From NCBI RefSeq assembly GCF_000720185.1, contig NZ_JOIY01000008.1, positions 62,001 to 126,000 of the forward strand: DNA of 64,000 nt, given 5' to 3'. This stretch comes from Streptomyces sp. NRRL S-340. Its GTDB lineage: Bacteria > Actinomycetota > Actinomycetes > Streptomycetales > Streptomycetaceae. Position numbers and translations under genes: made by a program. Below are positions 16,489 through 24,069 of the stretch, piece after piece (positions within the stretch are counted from its first letter, which is position 1; each line of letters begins with the position of its first letter). The notes beneath the pieces were generated by a model. The model searched no databases, was not told the DNA's origin, and saw nothing but the letters and a program-made list of their open reading frames with translations.

Positions 16489-18402
16489 CTACCTGCGGAC
16501 GGTGACCGGCGCCTTCGCGGCACGCAGGTGCCTGACGACGTGGGCCGCACTGCGGAAAGCGAGCGCCGCCATGGTCAGGCTGATGTTGGACGTCCCGATC
16601 GAGGGCAGGCTGCCGGGCCCGACAAGGTAGAGGTTCTCGTGGTCCCACGAGTGCTGGGTGTGGTCGACCACGGAGTTCGCCGGGTCGGTCCCCATGATGT
16701 GAGTGCCCGCCAGGTGGTTGCCGCCCACGATGTTGTACCACTGGCCGTCGTGCTCGACGGCGCTGTAGCTGTCCTTGTCGTACGTGGTCCTGTCCTCAGC
16801 GCCGAGCTTCTCGAAGATGGCGGTCGCGAGCTTGCGTGCGAACGCGGCGCCTCGCATGGTGTAGGGCGGGATCTTGAACGACACGACCGGCTTCATGTTG
16901 CCGAGGGCGTCCTTGTACCGGTCGTCCACGGTGACCGTGTTGCGTTTGTCGGGCAGCAGGTCGATCATGAAGGCCAGCAGAAGCTGCCGGGAGATCTGGT
17001 TCCCGAGCGTCTTGCGCAACTCCGGCCCGCGCAGGCCCCGCTTGTCCACGAGTTCGACCAGGTCCGTGTAGGGCGAGCCGGTCGCCCACCCCCAGCCGTC
17101 GTTGTGGATGTCCACGCCGAATCCGGCTTGGATCCCGCGGAATCGCCCGCCGCGCAGGTCGGTGATCCCGCTCGTGCAGGTCGTGCCTCGCATCGTGCCG
17201 GCCGGCTTGGGCAGCAGGCCCCAGGACAGCAGGTACGCGTGGTCCATCAGGTTGCAGCCGATCAGCTTGCTTCGGCTCATCCGCTGCATGTCGGAGGCCA
17301 GCATGAGCCGGGCGTTCTCGATGGCGTGCGCGCAGAGGATGTAGACGGTGCCCTTCACCGTGTACGTCTCGTACTTCTCGGAGTTGAGCGCCTCGTAGTT
17401 CTTGATGGTGATGCCGGTCACCCGTTTGTCGTGCTCGTCGATCTCGACCTTGGACGCGACGGCTTGCGTCACGATCGTGACGTTGCCCTTGCGGAGCGCC
17501 TTGGCCAGCGTCTTTCCCGCGTGGTATTTGGCCTGCACGGGGCAGATCGGGACGCAGTTGGTGTTGCCCTGACAGCGCTCGCCCTCTTCCACCTGGCTCG
17601 TGCTGACCGCGCCGACCGGGACGAAGCCCTTGCCGCCGTCGTACGCGGCGTTCGGCACGCCGTTACGGGCCTGCGGAAAGCTCCGCACCCGGAGTGTGTA
17701 TTCGTCGTCCGCCAGGGTGACCCGCATGCCGTCCACGCCCCGGGCGACCGTCCGGTCGAGATAGGACGGCGGCATGCGGTGCATCGGGAACACGTATCCC
17801 TTCGGGAAATGCATTCCCAGGTAGGTCTGGTCCTCGACTTCGGCGGCTACGCCCAGTTCGGCCTCGGCCTGCCGGTAGTAGGGCTCCAGGTCGTCATAAC
17901 TGAGTGGCCAGTTCAGGCCCTGGCCGTACTTGGTGCGCAGGTCGAAGTCCTCGGGAAGCATGCGCAGCGCTTTCCCCTCCCAATGCATGGAGGTGCCGCC
18001 GAGGACCCGGGTGAAGGTGGTGTCCGTGCAGTACTTGTCCTCTTGCACGAGGTAGAAGTCGTCTCGGGGCGTGTCCGGACGCACCGGCATGGTGTCGGTG
18101 CTCCTGGGCATCCGGGCGTTCGGGTTGAACGGGTACGGAGACTGGTTGTCCTTGACGACTGCGCCGTAGAACCGCGACAGGTACGACTCGTACTCGGCGA
18201 GGTCCAGGTCCTTGCCGGGACCGGCTTCGAGAATCACCACCCGGTAGCCCGCCTGGCCCAGCTGCTCGGCGACGATGGAACCTGCCATGCCGCCACCGAC
18301 GACAACGGCATCCCACTCGCCTTGCGCGGCCTCTGCGGCGCTGGTCCGCGTCGCGGCACCGGCTGGAAAGATCACCTGGTCCGTACCGTCGTAAGACATC
18401 AT
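16489..18402 (-). CDS. GMC-family FAD oxidoreductase, sugar dehydrogenase-like
   Basis: A 637-residue flavoprotein. The N-terminal ADP-binding motif is DAVVVGGGMAGSIVAEQL (residues ~31-48), followed by VVILEAGPG and VLGGTSMHWEG. The C-terminal active-site region is GGNHLAGTHIMG with the catalytic His, and the FAD-contacting end is LYLVGPGSLPSIGTSNISLT. Cys277, Cys283 and Cys287 in CQGNTNCVPICP match the hinge cysteines that bind a [3Fe-4S] cluster in bacterial FAD glucose and fructose dehydrogenases, implying electron transfer rather than direct oxygen use. No signal peptide. It is the first gene of the operon and probably oxidises a polyol or sugar hydroxyl to a ketone, the substrate for IolE. 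Two adjacent ATGs; AAGGGG precedes them. Confidence 0.9.
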   Translation of the reverse strand: MMSYDGTDQVIFPAGAATRTSAAEAAQGEWDAVVVGGGMAGSIVAEQLGQAGYRVVILEAGPGKDLDLAEYESYLSRFYGAVVKDNQSPYPFNPNARMPRSTDTMPVRPDTPRDDFYLVQEDKYCTDTTFTRVLGGTSMHWEGKALRMLPEDFDLRTKYGQGLNWPLSYDDLEPYYRQAEAELGVAAEVEDQTYLGMHFPKGYVFPMHRMPPSYLDRTVARGVDGMRVTLADDEYTLRVRSFPQARNGVPNAAYDGGKGFVPVGAVSTSQVEEGERCQGNTNCVPICPVQAKYHAGKTLAKALRKGNVTIVTQAVASKVEIDEHDKRVTGITIKNYEALNSEKYETYTVKGTVYILCAHAIENARLMLASDMQRMSRSKLIGCNLMDHAYLLSWGLLPKPAGTMRGTTCTSGITDLRGGRFRGIQAGFGVDIHNDGWGWATGSPYTDLVELVDKRGLRGPELRKTLGNQISRQLLLAFMIDLLPDKRNTVTVDDRYKDALGNMKPVVSFKIPPYTMRGAAFARKLATAIFEKLGAEDRTTYDKDSYSAVEHDGQWYNIVGGNHLAGTHIMGTDPANSVVDHTQHSWDHENLYLVGPGSLPSIGTSNISLTMAALAFRSAAHVVRHLRAAKAPVTVRR

Positions 18403-18910
18403 CGACGCCCCTTGTCGCGTCTGGGGGTGACCTCACCCCGGTTACGGGCAGAACAGCCCGGTGACAGATCCCACCAGCCGTCAGAACGGATGGTGATTGA
18501 ATGACTATCGAAAGCACGCCACTGCACTAGCGGAGAGAACCAGCTCGGAATCCGAGTTCAAGCTGGAGAACCAAGGCGAGCAAGCACCGCGGCACCCACC
18601 GATGAATCGCCAAGGGCTTCCCGTAGTCCCAGCGGGTCCCGCCGCCGGTTGCGGCCACTCGCCGCGTTTTCGGATCGTCCGCGTACATCGCATACGAGGA
18701 CCATCCTCCGCTTTGCGATGGACCACAGCTGACGCCGCTCGCTGATCCACTGGGGGTCGCGGGAAGGGCCTCAGCGCGATGCTTGCATATGACGTTGTCA
18801 TTTCGCCGTACCGCAGCGGGGATCTTGTCGGTGGATCCACCGTTCGGCCGTGATCAGTGACCCGGCTGCCCCGCGCCGCTGCCGCCGGCGCTGCCGTGGA
18901 GTCGTAGGCC
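18403..18910. other. Promoter region and AT-richer non-coding DNA
   Basis: About 508 bp upstream of the GMC operon. The first ~100 bp presumably hold its promoter. The part at 18490-18800 is less GC-rich than its surroundings and has no frame with convincing codon bias on either strand, suggesting degraded or acquired DNA. It ends at the left target copy of the mobile element. Confidence 0.5.
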
Positions 18911-19078
18911 TTAGAGCTGCGAACAAAAGGGGCGCCCGGCTCCCGACGCCCGGCACGCACGCTCGCGGCGTTGCCGGAAGGTCCTGGTAGCTCCGCCACA
19001 AGGACCTTCCGGCGCCTTGCGATCGCACGCACCGGACACCGCCCGCTGATCGGAACCCACTTTTGTTCGCAGCTCTTA
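18911..19078 (+). mobile_element. MITE-like element, full copy A (162 bp plus TTA duplication)
   Basis: The core 18914-19075 is bounded by perfect inverted repeats GAGCTGCGAACAAAA and TTTTGTTCGCAGCTC, with the target duplication TTA on both sides (18911-18913, 19076-19078). Inside is a perfect 12-bp hairpin, CCGGAAGGTCCT at 18974-18985 and its complement at 19001-19012. It has no coding capacity for a transposase. GAG ends and a TNA target fit the IS1031 subgroup of IS5-family elements. Confidence 0.85.
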
Positions 19079-19116
19079 CTCGGCGTTCGGCGGCACGGCG
19101 GGGTGCACGGTCCTCG

Positions 19117-19206
19117 TCAACAGACCGTCGCGTTCACGTGCACCTCGGCGAGCGGACACGCCCCGTCGGTGTCCTCGTCGGACACATGCGTGTGACTACG
19201 TGACAT
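19117..19206 (-). CDS. Possible 29-residue peptide gene
   Basis: A 29-codon frame with an excellent ribosome site (AAGGAGG, 7-nt spacing) and ATG start. The peptide starts MSRSHTHVSDEDTDGA and ends EVHVNATVC. It has two Cys (residues 17 and 29), an acidic middle and no membrane segment. A short acidic leader and a Cys-bounded tail would suit a ribosomally made, modified peptide precursor, but no modifying enzyme except the unrelated-looking methyltransferase downstream is nearby. It could instead be a small leader peptide. It ends 39 bp from the mobile element. Confidence 0.4.
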   Translation of the reverse strand: MSRSHTHVSDEDTDGACPLAEVHVNATVC

Positions 19207-19295
19207 GAAAGCGCCTCCTTCTCCGGCGCGTGATGGTCACAGAAGATGACTGCCGTAACCTCCATCCCGTCACGGACCTGCTCGGGGAGGGTGCT

Positions 19296-20147
19296 CTACC
19301 GGCGGACCGCCGAGATCAGTCCGCCGGGCCGCTCCTCGCGCCGCGGCGGGGTGCTGATCGGGCGGCCGTAGGCGGCAGCGCACTCGCGCAGGGTGTGGCT
19401 GCCGGCCTCCCAGCCGTGCCCGGCCAGCCAGCCCACCGGGTCGTCGGGCATCTCCGAGACCCACATGGACGCCGCCGATCCCGGCACGGCGTCCGCACCG
19501 AAGCGCTCGATCACACCGCGCGAGCCCAACGTCAGCCCCAGCCGGCTGCCTGCCGCCGACTGCGCGCCGATCCGGGCCAGGAGCAGCTCCACCGCGTCCT
19601 CGGGCAGGTAGATCAGCAGTCCTTCGGCGATCCACACGGTAGGTACGGCCGGGTCGTGCCCCGCGGCGGCCAGCGCGGCCGGCCAGTCCTCCCGCAGATC
19701 CACCGCGACGGTGATCCGCTCGCAGCGTGCGACGGCCCGCTCCTGGCGCAGCACCGAAGCCTTGAAGTCCAGTGGCGCGGCGGTGTCGACCTCGAACAGC
19801 CGGGTGCCTTCGGGCCAGTCCATCCGGAAGGCCCGGCTGTCCATGCCGGCACCGAGCAGCACGACCTGCCGGACACCGGACGCGCAGGCCCGCAGCAGCA
19901 GGTCGTCGAGGAACTTCGTCCTGATGACGATGGAGAACGACACGGCCAGCCGGCGCCGTCGCGCGGCCTCGTCATCGGGCAGCGGCGGCGAGGAGGGCCA
20001 CAGGCCGCCGGCCGCGGCGAAGGCCTGCGCCAGCGGGTCACGGAACAGCGCGTTCTCCCGCTCGGTCTCCAGCGCCCGCACCCTGGCCACCCCCACCGCC
20101 GTGGCCCACACTCCCGACGGCTGCACCCGCTCCTGCTCATCAGTCAC
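19296..20147 (-). CDS. Class I SAM-dependent methyltransferase (TIGR00027/LCMT type)
   Basis: A 283-residue methyltransferase of the leucine-carboxyl-methyltransferase-like TIGR00027 group common in actinomycetes. The SAM site is VVLLGAGMDSRAFRM; upstream are VGVARVRALETERENALF and FRDPLAQAF. Later VWIAEGLLIYL with the motif IV Glu, and GSRLGLTL. Substrate unknown; members modify small molecules. A single gene with its own start. It is upstream of the small peptide frame on the same strand, so a link is possible but unproved. Confidence 0.88.
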   Translation of the reverse strand: MTDEQERVQPSGVWATAVGVARVRALETERENALFRDPLAQAFAAAGGLWPSSPPLPDDEAARRRRLAVSFSIVIRTKFLDDLLLRACASGVRQVVLLGAGMDSRAFRMDWPEGTRLFEVDTAAPLDFKASVLRQERAVARCERITVAVDLREDWPAALAAAGHDPAVPTVWIAEGLLIYLPEDAVELLLARIGAQSAAGSRLGLTLGSRGVIERFGADAVPGSAASMWVSEMPDDPVGWLAGHGWEAGSHTLRECAAAYGRPISTPPRREERPGGLISAVRR

Positions 20148-20344
20148 CGCGCCACCCTAGACGATGGATGCCGACAGGCCTGACGAGCGGAAGCCAGGGC
20201 CATGCGCGGCCGGCCGGTCATGCGCGCACCCAGCGCCTGCGATCCCCGCGTGGGACCGCCGTCAGTGCTGCAAGTCGCATGTGCGGTCGTACTGTTCCCG
20301 GGCTCCTCTTGGCGAAGGGCGCCTGTCAGCCCGTCGCCGGACCG

Positions 20345-20779
20345 CTACTGCCGGGTGCTCCGGATCCGCACCACGACCGCGTAGCCGCCGAGGCCGAGGA
20401 GACAGTCTCCGCTGATCTCGCCGAGGGCTGTGTAGAGCGTCAGGACGCGTCCGGTCGTCGAGTCGTAGGCGATGTCCTTGACGCTGCCGTGCTCGGTGCC
20501 GTCTTCCGTCAGGACCCGGTGACCCAGGGCCTCTTGATGGGCGGGGAAGCTCTTCTCGCCGGGACCGGCGGCGTGCGAGCGCACGATGACGGCGTCCCGC
20601 CCCACCCCCTCGACGGCGTTCCAGGCGATGGCCGTGGCGTGTCGCGGGGCGCCGGACAGGCGCAGACAGGCGATGCTCCTGGTGTGCGGGTCGATGGTCA
20701 GGCTCTCCACCCGCCCGAGCGGTTCGGCCTCTTCCACCGTGATCACCGGAAGGCCCTGGGTCTGGGTGAACAGCCTCAT
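20345..20779 (-). CDS. PRC-barrel domain protein
   Basis: A 144-residue soluble protein with one or two PRC-barrel units: LPVITVEEAEPLGRVESL followed by TIDPHTRSIACLRL, then VLTEDGTEHGSVKDIAYDST. The barrels bind proteins or RNA in other families (RimM, photosynthetic reaction centre H subunit). The start overlaps the preceding PRC gene stop (ATGA), so the two are translated together. Function unknown; probably a partner of that protein. Confidence 0.8.
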   Translation of the reverse strand: MRLFTQTQGLPVITVEEAEPLGRVESLTIDPHTRSIACLRLSGAPRHATAIAWNAVEGVGRDAVIVRSHAAGPGEKSFPAHQEALGHRVLTEDGTEHGSVKDIAYDSTTGRVLTLYTALGEISGDCLLGLGGYAVVVRIRSTRQ

Positions 20780-21417
20780 GTCGGATCCCCCTCTCCACGT
20801 ACGGGTGTTTCGGTGGGTGTGTCCAGGGCCGTGTCGACGGGGGCGTCCGTGTGTCCGGTCACTGTGTGCGCCCGGAAGGCCTCGACCTGGGCACTGAAGC
20901 TGGGCAGGTCGTCGGCGACGAAGCGGCGGGCGTGGGCCGGTACGACCAGAGCACGTCCGGAGACGGCCAGAGTCTCCCCGCGCGGGATGAACGCCTTCCG
21001 CTCCCGCCGGTCCAGGTTCTCGTTGGCGGCGATCTCGAAACCGATCACCCGTCCGCTCCGCCCGCCCTCGATCACCACGTCCAGGATCGTGCCCACCTCG
21101 GTCCCCTGGTCCGTGAGGACGGGAGTACCGATGACCTGACCCCCTCCTCCCGTGCCGGAGCCCATGGCCACGCCCCGCTTTTCCAGGACCGCCTGACTGG
21201 GGATCATCACTGCGGCCGGTCCGATCGCGTGCACTCCGGACAACGGCAGGACCTTCTTGAGCGGTCCGGCCAGCAGGCCGCGGCCGCTCAGGGTGAAGCC
21301 GGTGATCCGGCCCCCGTCGGCGTCGAAGACGGTGTCCTTGATCTGGGCGACGGCTTCACCATCCAGCGTCACCACCACCCGCTTGGTCAGTTCGGAGGCG
21401 AGCGCGAGCGCGATCAC
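20776..21417 (-). CDS. Double PRC-barrel protein
   Basis: A 213-residue protein with a GTG start, chosen because GGGGAGG precedes it by about 6 nt and because it overlaps the stop of the small membrane gene. PRC-like units are at about residues 6-75 (SELTKRVVVTLDGEAVAQIK, TVFDADGGRITGFTL) and 85-150 (IGTPVLTDQGTEVGTILDVV). A disordered, Thr/Asp-rich tail follows. With the downstream PRC protein and the upstream single-helix protein it forms a three-gene operon, perhaps a membrane-anchored complex. Confidence 0.8.
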   Translation of the reverse strand: MIALALASELTKRVVVTLDGEAVAQIKDTVFDADGGRITGFTLSGRGLLAGPLKKVLPLSGVHAIGPAAVMIPSQAVLEKRGVAMGSGTGGGGQVIGTPVLTDQGTEVGTILDVVIEGGRSGRVIGFEIAANENLDRRERKAFIPRGETLAVSGRALVVPAHARRFVADDLPSFSAQVEAFRAHTVTGHTDAPVDTALDTPTETPVRGEGDPT

Positions 21418-21560
21418 AGCGCACCTCCCCGCCGGCGGCGGCCCCCCGGCCGGACGGCGATCACCGTCCCACTGCGCCGCCTCGCCTGGACCGCCAGCAC
21501 CGTGACAGTGAGCACGATCGCCACCGCGACGAGAAGGACCACCCAGCCCCACCACACCAT
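21414..21560 (-). CDS. Single-helix small membrane protein
   Basis: A 48-residue protein: MVWWGWVVLLVAVAIVLTV forms one transmembrane helix, followed by a very basic tail (VQARRRSG, GGRRRRGG). The start is the ATG preceded by GAGGTGG at 5 nt. Its stop overlaps the GTG of the PRC-barrel gene by 4 bp, so it is the first gene of a coupled trio. Function unknown; may anchor the PRC proteins. Confidence 0.65.
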   Translation of the reverse strand: MVWWGWVVLLVAVAIVLTVTVLAVQARRRSGTVIAVRPGGRRRRGGAL

Positions 21561-21602
21561 CGCCGACCACCTCGGTACAGTCTTGACTGCGAATGCCGCC
21601 AT

Positions 21603-21995
21603 GTTCCGGCGAACTCCCTGGGCTATTCGCTTGCCCGCGGTACGCCCACCGCACGCCTGCGGGCAACCGTTCCCGGAAGCCGGAAGCCGGAAGCCGGAAG
21701 CCGGAAGCCGGAAGCCGGAAGCCGGAAGCCGGAAGCCGGAAGCCGGGTGGGCCGGTGACCGGCAGGCAGCGCACAGACGACGGGGGTTCTCCTCGCCGCG
21801 TTGTGCCTGGCCCCACCTACAGGCCGTACCCGCTCCTTGGAGATGAGGGAGTGGGGCGACCTGATTGTGGCTTCGCTGCCGGGAGCCGCGGCGCCGGCAC
21901 CGACGGCGTCCACCGGGTGGAGCACCACTGACAGTTCCTGGGCGGTGGCCAGAGCCCCGGTGGCCGAAGGGCCTGCGTGATGACGCCGCTTCGCA
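21603..21995. other. Gap holding a heptanucleotide repeat
   Basis: The 393-bp gap between the PRC operon and the convergently placed tetR end contains the CCGGAAG repeat at 21673-21746 and no recognised gene. Confidence 0.6.
21673..21746. repeat. (CCGGAAG) heptanucleotide repeat, about 10.5 copies
   Basis: Ten perfect, head-to-tail copies of the 7-bp unit CCGGAAG at 21673-21742 plus CCGG. Since 7 is not divisible by 3, any reading frame through it gives a 7-residue repeat. It is intergenic, upstream of the PRC-barrel operon. Length change by slippage is likely and could affect expression. Confidence 0.95.
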
Positions 21996-22679
21996 TCAGA
22001 TCCTGGAAGGCCGCTGTCCGGGGGAGGCGCCGGCCGCGAGCGGCAGACTGCGCAGCGACAGCGCGCTGGGCGGGGGCAGCACGCCGTGGGCCGCCTCGGC
22101 ACGAAACGACTGGAGCAGATACGCCACCAGGCGCCGGGACGCCGACCGGTCGTGCGGCAGAGCAGTGACCAGACCGCAGTGGGACAACAGGGCCACGGTG
22201 AGGTCGGAGGGATGGAAATCGGCCCGGAGCGCACCCGCCGCCTGGGCCCTGCGGACCAGGACCGTGAAGTCACGCTCGGCCTGTTCCCGGACCCGCGCGT
22301 CCTGCGCCGTACGGTCCGGGAAAGCCGCGACGAACGCGGCCGGGAACCCCCGTTCCTCCCGCTGGAGTTCGCAGATCTTCTCGACCAGTCGTCGGAAGCC
22401 CCGCCACGGGTCGGGGTCGGCCAGCGCCTCGGTGAGCGTCCGGGCGCAGATCTCCATCTGCTGCGCGAACGCGGCCCGTACCAGGGCGTCCCGGGTCGGG
22501 AACCGCCGGTACAGCGTCGCCACGCCGACTCCCGCCCGCCGGGCGACGGCGGCCATGGGCGCATCGATCCCCTGCTCGGCGAAGACCGCACGGGCGGCGA
22601 CGAGGATGCGCCCCCGATTGCGCCGGGCGTCGGCCCGAAGTCCGTCCGTACCCGCGATCCGAGAAGATTCGCCCACCAC
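21996..22679 (-). CDS. TetR-family repressor
   Basis: A 227-residue regulator. The N-terminal helix-turn-helix is RILVAARAVFAEQGIDAPMA, then AAVARRAGVGVATLYRRFP. The C-terminal ligand domain is of the type seen near reductases (ICELQREERGFPAAF). Divergent from the MDR reductase gene with a 101-bp gap, so it most likely represses itself and that gene in response to a toxic carbonyl or quinone. The signal is inferred. Confidence 0.88.
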   Translation of the reverse strand: MVGESSRIAGTDGLRADARRNRGRILVAARAVFAEQGIDAPMAAVARRAGVGVATLYRRFPTRDALVRAAFAQQMEICARTLTEALADPDPWRGFRRLVEKICELQREERGFPAAFVAAFPDRTAQDARVREQAERDFTVLVRRAQAAGALRADFHPSDLTVALLSHCGLVTALPHDRSASRRLVAYLLQSFRAEAAHGVLPPPSALSLRSLPLAAGASPGQRPSRI

Positions 22680-22780
22680 TGTCTCTCATCTCCGGCCCAA
22701 GCGGACGATGCCGTCCGTTTCCCAGCCTACGCTCGGCCCCCGGATCCCCCGCAGGGCCGCTCGTAGTGAAGGTGAGAACG

Positions 22781-23764
22781 ATGAACGACCGCATGATGAA
22801 AGCAGTGCTGTTCGACCGCTTCGGCGGTCCCGAAGTGTTGTACGTGGGCCGGGTGCCGCGCCCCGAACCGGCGCCCGGCGAGGTCCTCGTGCGGGTGCGT
22901 GCGTTCAGCGTCAACGGCGGCGAACTCGCGGTCCGTTCCGGCCGTCTCCGCCTCTTCACCGGCCGGAAGTTCCCGCAGCGCGTCGGGCTGGACCTCACCG
23001 GCGAGGTCGTCGCCCTGGGGCCGGGCGCGACGGGTGTCGCGGTCGGCGACCGGGTGTGGGGCGTCATGGGCGCCGCCGCCAAGTTCGGCAGCGCCGCCGA
23101 GTACGTGACCGTGCGGGCCGAACGGCTCGGCCGGGTCCCGGACGGACTGGACCTGGTGTCCGCCGCCGCGCTGCCGGTGGCGACCACCGCCATCACCGCG
23201 CTCCGCGACAAGGCCGCGCTGCGCCCCGGCGAACGGCTGCTCGTACGGGGCGCGGCGGGCGGCGTCGGCAACGCCGCCGTCCAGCTCGGGCAGGCATACG
23301 GTGCCGAGGTCACGGCGCTGGCCCGCGCCGCCAATCTGGACTTCGTCCGCACGCTCGGCGCCCACCACGCCGTCGACCACCGGACCGTCAGGCCTGCGGA
23401 ACTGGGCCTGTTCGACGTGGTCCTCGACACGGCGGGCACCGACCTGCGGGCCTTCCGGCGCCTGCTGAAACCCGGTGGGCGCATGGTCTCCATCGCCTTC
23501 GACCCCACGCGTCCCGCCGCCTCGCTCGGCTACATCGCGGCCAGTGCCGTACACGGACGCAGCCGGGTGCGCTTCTTCAGCGGCAACCCCAAGCGGGCGC
23601 TCTTCGACCACCTTGCCCGGCAGGTGACCCAGGGGGCACTGCGCCCGGCGGTGGACACGGTCTTCCCGCTGGAGGAGACAGCGGCGGCGCACCGGGCGCT
23701 GGAGGCGGGCGGTGTGCGGGGCAAGTACGTGGTCAGGGTCGACTGGGAGCCACGAACAGACTGA
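22781..23764 (+). CDS. MDR-family NADPH-dependent reductase (quinone oxidoreductase-like)
   Basis: A 327-residue medium-chain dehydrogenase/reductase without the zinc ligands: MMKAVLFDRFGGPEVLYVG, LVRVRAFSVNGGEL, GLDLTGEVVALGPG, then the nucleotide motif VRGAAGGVGNAAVQLG and the ending AAAHRALEAGGVRGKYVV. Probably reduces quinones or enones using NADPH. The start was set at the ATG preceded by GAAGGTGAG. Its stop TGA coincides with the target site of mobile-element copy B; the last codons (WEPRTD) resemble element-flank sequence. Confidence 0.88.
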   Translation: MNDRMMKAVLFDRFGGPEVLYVGRVPRPEPAPGEVLVRVRAFSVNGGELAVRSGRLRLFTGRKFPQRVGLDLTGEVVALGPGATGVAVGDRVWGVMGAAAKFGSAAEYVTVRAERLGRVPDGLDLVSAAALPVATTAITALRDKAALRPGERLLVRGAAGGVGNAAVQLGQAYGAEVTALARAANLDFVRTLGAHHAVDHRTVRPAELGLFDVVLDTAGTDLRAFRRLLKPGGRMVSIAFDPTRPAASLGYIAASAVHGRSRVRFFSGNPKRALFDHLARQVTQGALRPAVDTVFPLEETAAAHRALEAGGVRGKYVVRVDWEPRTD

Positions 23765-23880
23765 GAGCCGCGAACAAACGGGCGCCCGGCCCGCGCCGCC
23801 CGGCACGCACGCTCGCGGCGTTGCCGGAAGGCGCTGGTAGCTCCGCTGCAAGGACCTTCCGGCGCCTCGAGATCGCACGC
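23762..23880 (+). mobile_element. MITE-like element, copy B, right end missing
   Basis: The left end GAGCCGCGAACAAAC, the middle GGCACGCACGCTCGCGGCGT, the hairpin (about 23824-23862) and GATCGCACGC match copy A. The right ~40 bp and terminal repeat are gone. The left flanking TGA, the expected TNA target, is the stop codon of the MDR gene. Confidence 0.75.
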
Positions 23881-23927
23881 AGCCTCCCAACCGAGCGCCA
23901 TGTCACTAACGGATAGGGAAATGGAGT

Positions 23928-23956
23928 CGTTAGTAAATGCTAACGGTTAGTGCTAA
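23928..23956. promoter_or_regulatory. Candidate repressor operators upstream of the FAD monooxygenase
   Basis: A perfect CGTTAG-(6 nt)-CTAACG palindrome at 23928-23945 is followed at once by TTAG-TG-CTAA at 23947-23956. A further ACTAACGG half-site lies at ~23905. These TTAG/CTAA repeats lie ~110 bp before the monooxygenase start in AT-richer DNA and look like tandem TetR- or MarR-type sites. No regulator gene is adjacent. Confidence 0.5.
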
Positions 23957-24069
23957 GTTGAGCGGGAAGAGAGTGAGCTTCGCCGGGGCCGACGGTCCGC
24001 CGCGCCCGGTCGGCGTCCCATCGCCGTCGGCTGCTCTCACCACCGCACCCGACGGCAGGAGGAGGAACG

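Noticed and set aside
16435..18504. A 689-codon forward frame opposite the GMC gene
   Set aside because: It is antisense to an unmistakable flavoprotein gene; its residues are Arg/Gly/Val-rich mirror translations with no family motif and poor start signals.
18911..19078. Could the dispersed repeats be a CRISPR array, attC site or riboswitch?
   Set aside because: Copies are far apart, have TNA duplications and terminal inverted repeats, occur in both orientations, and lie at 3' ends of genes; none of those classes fit.
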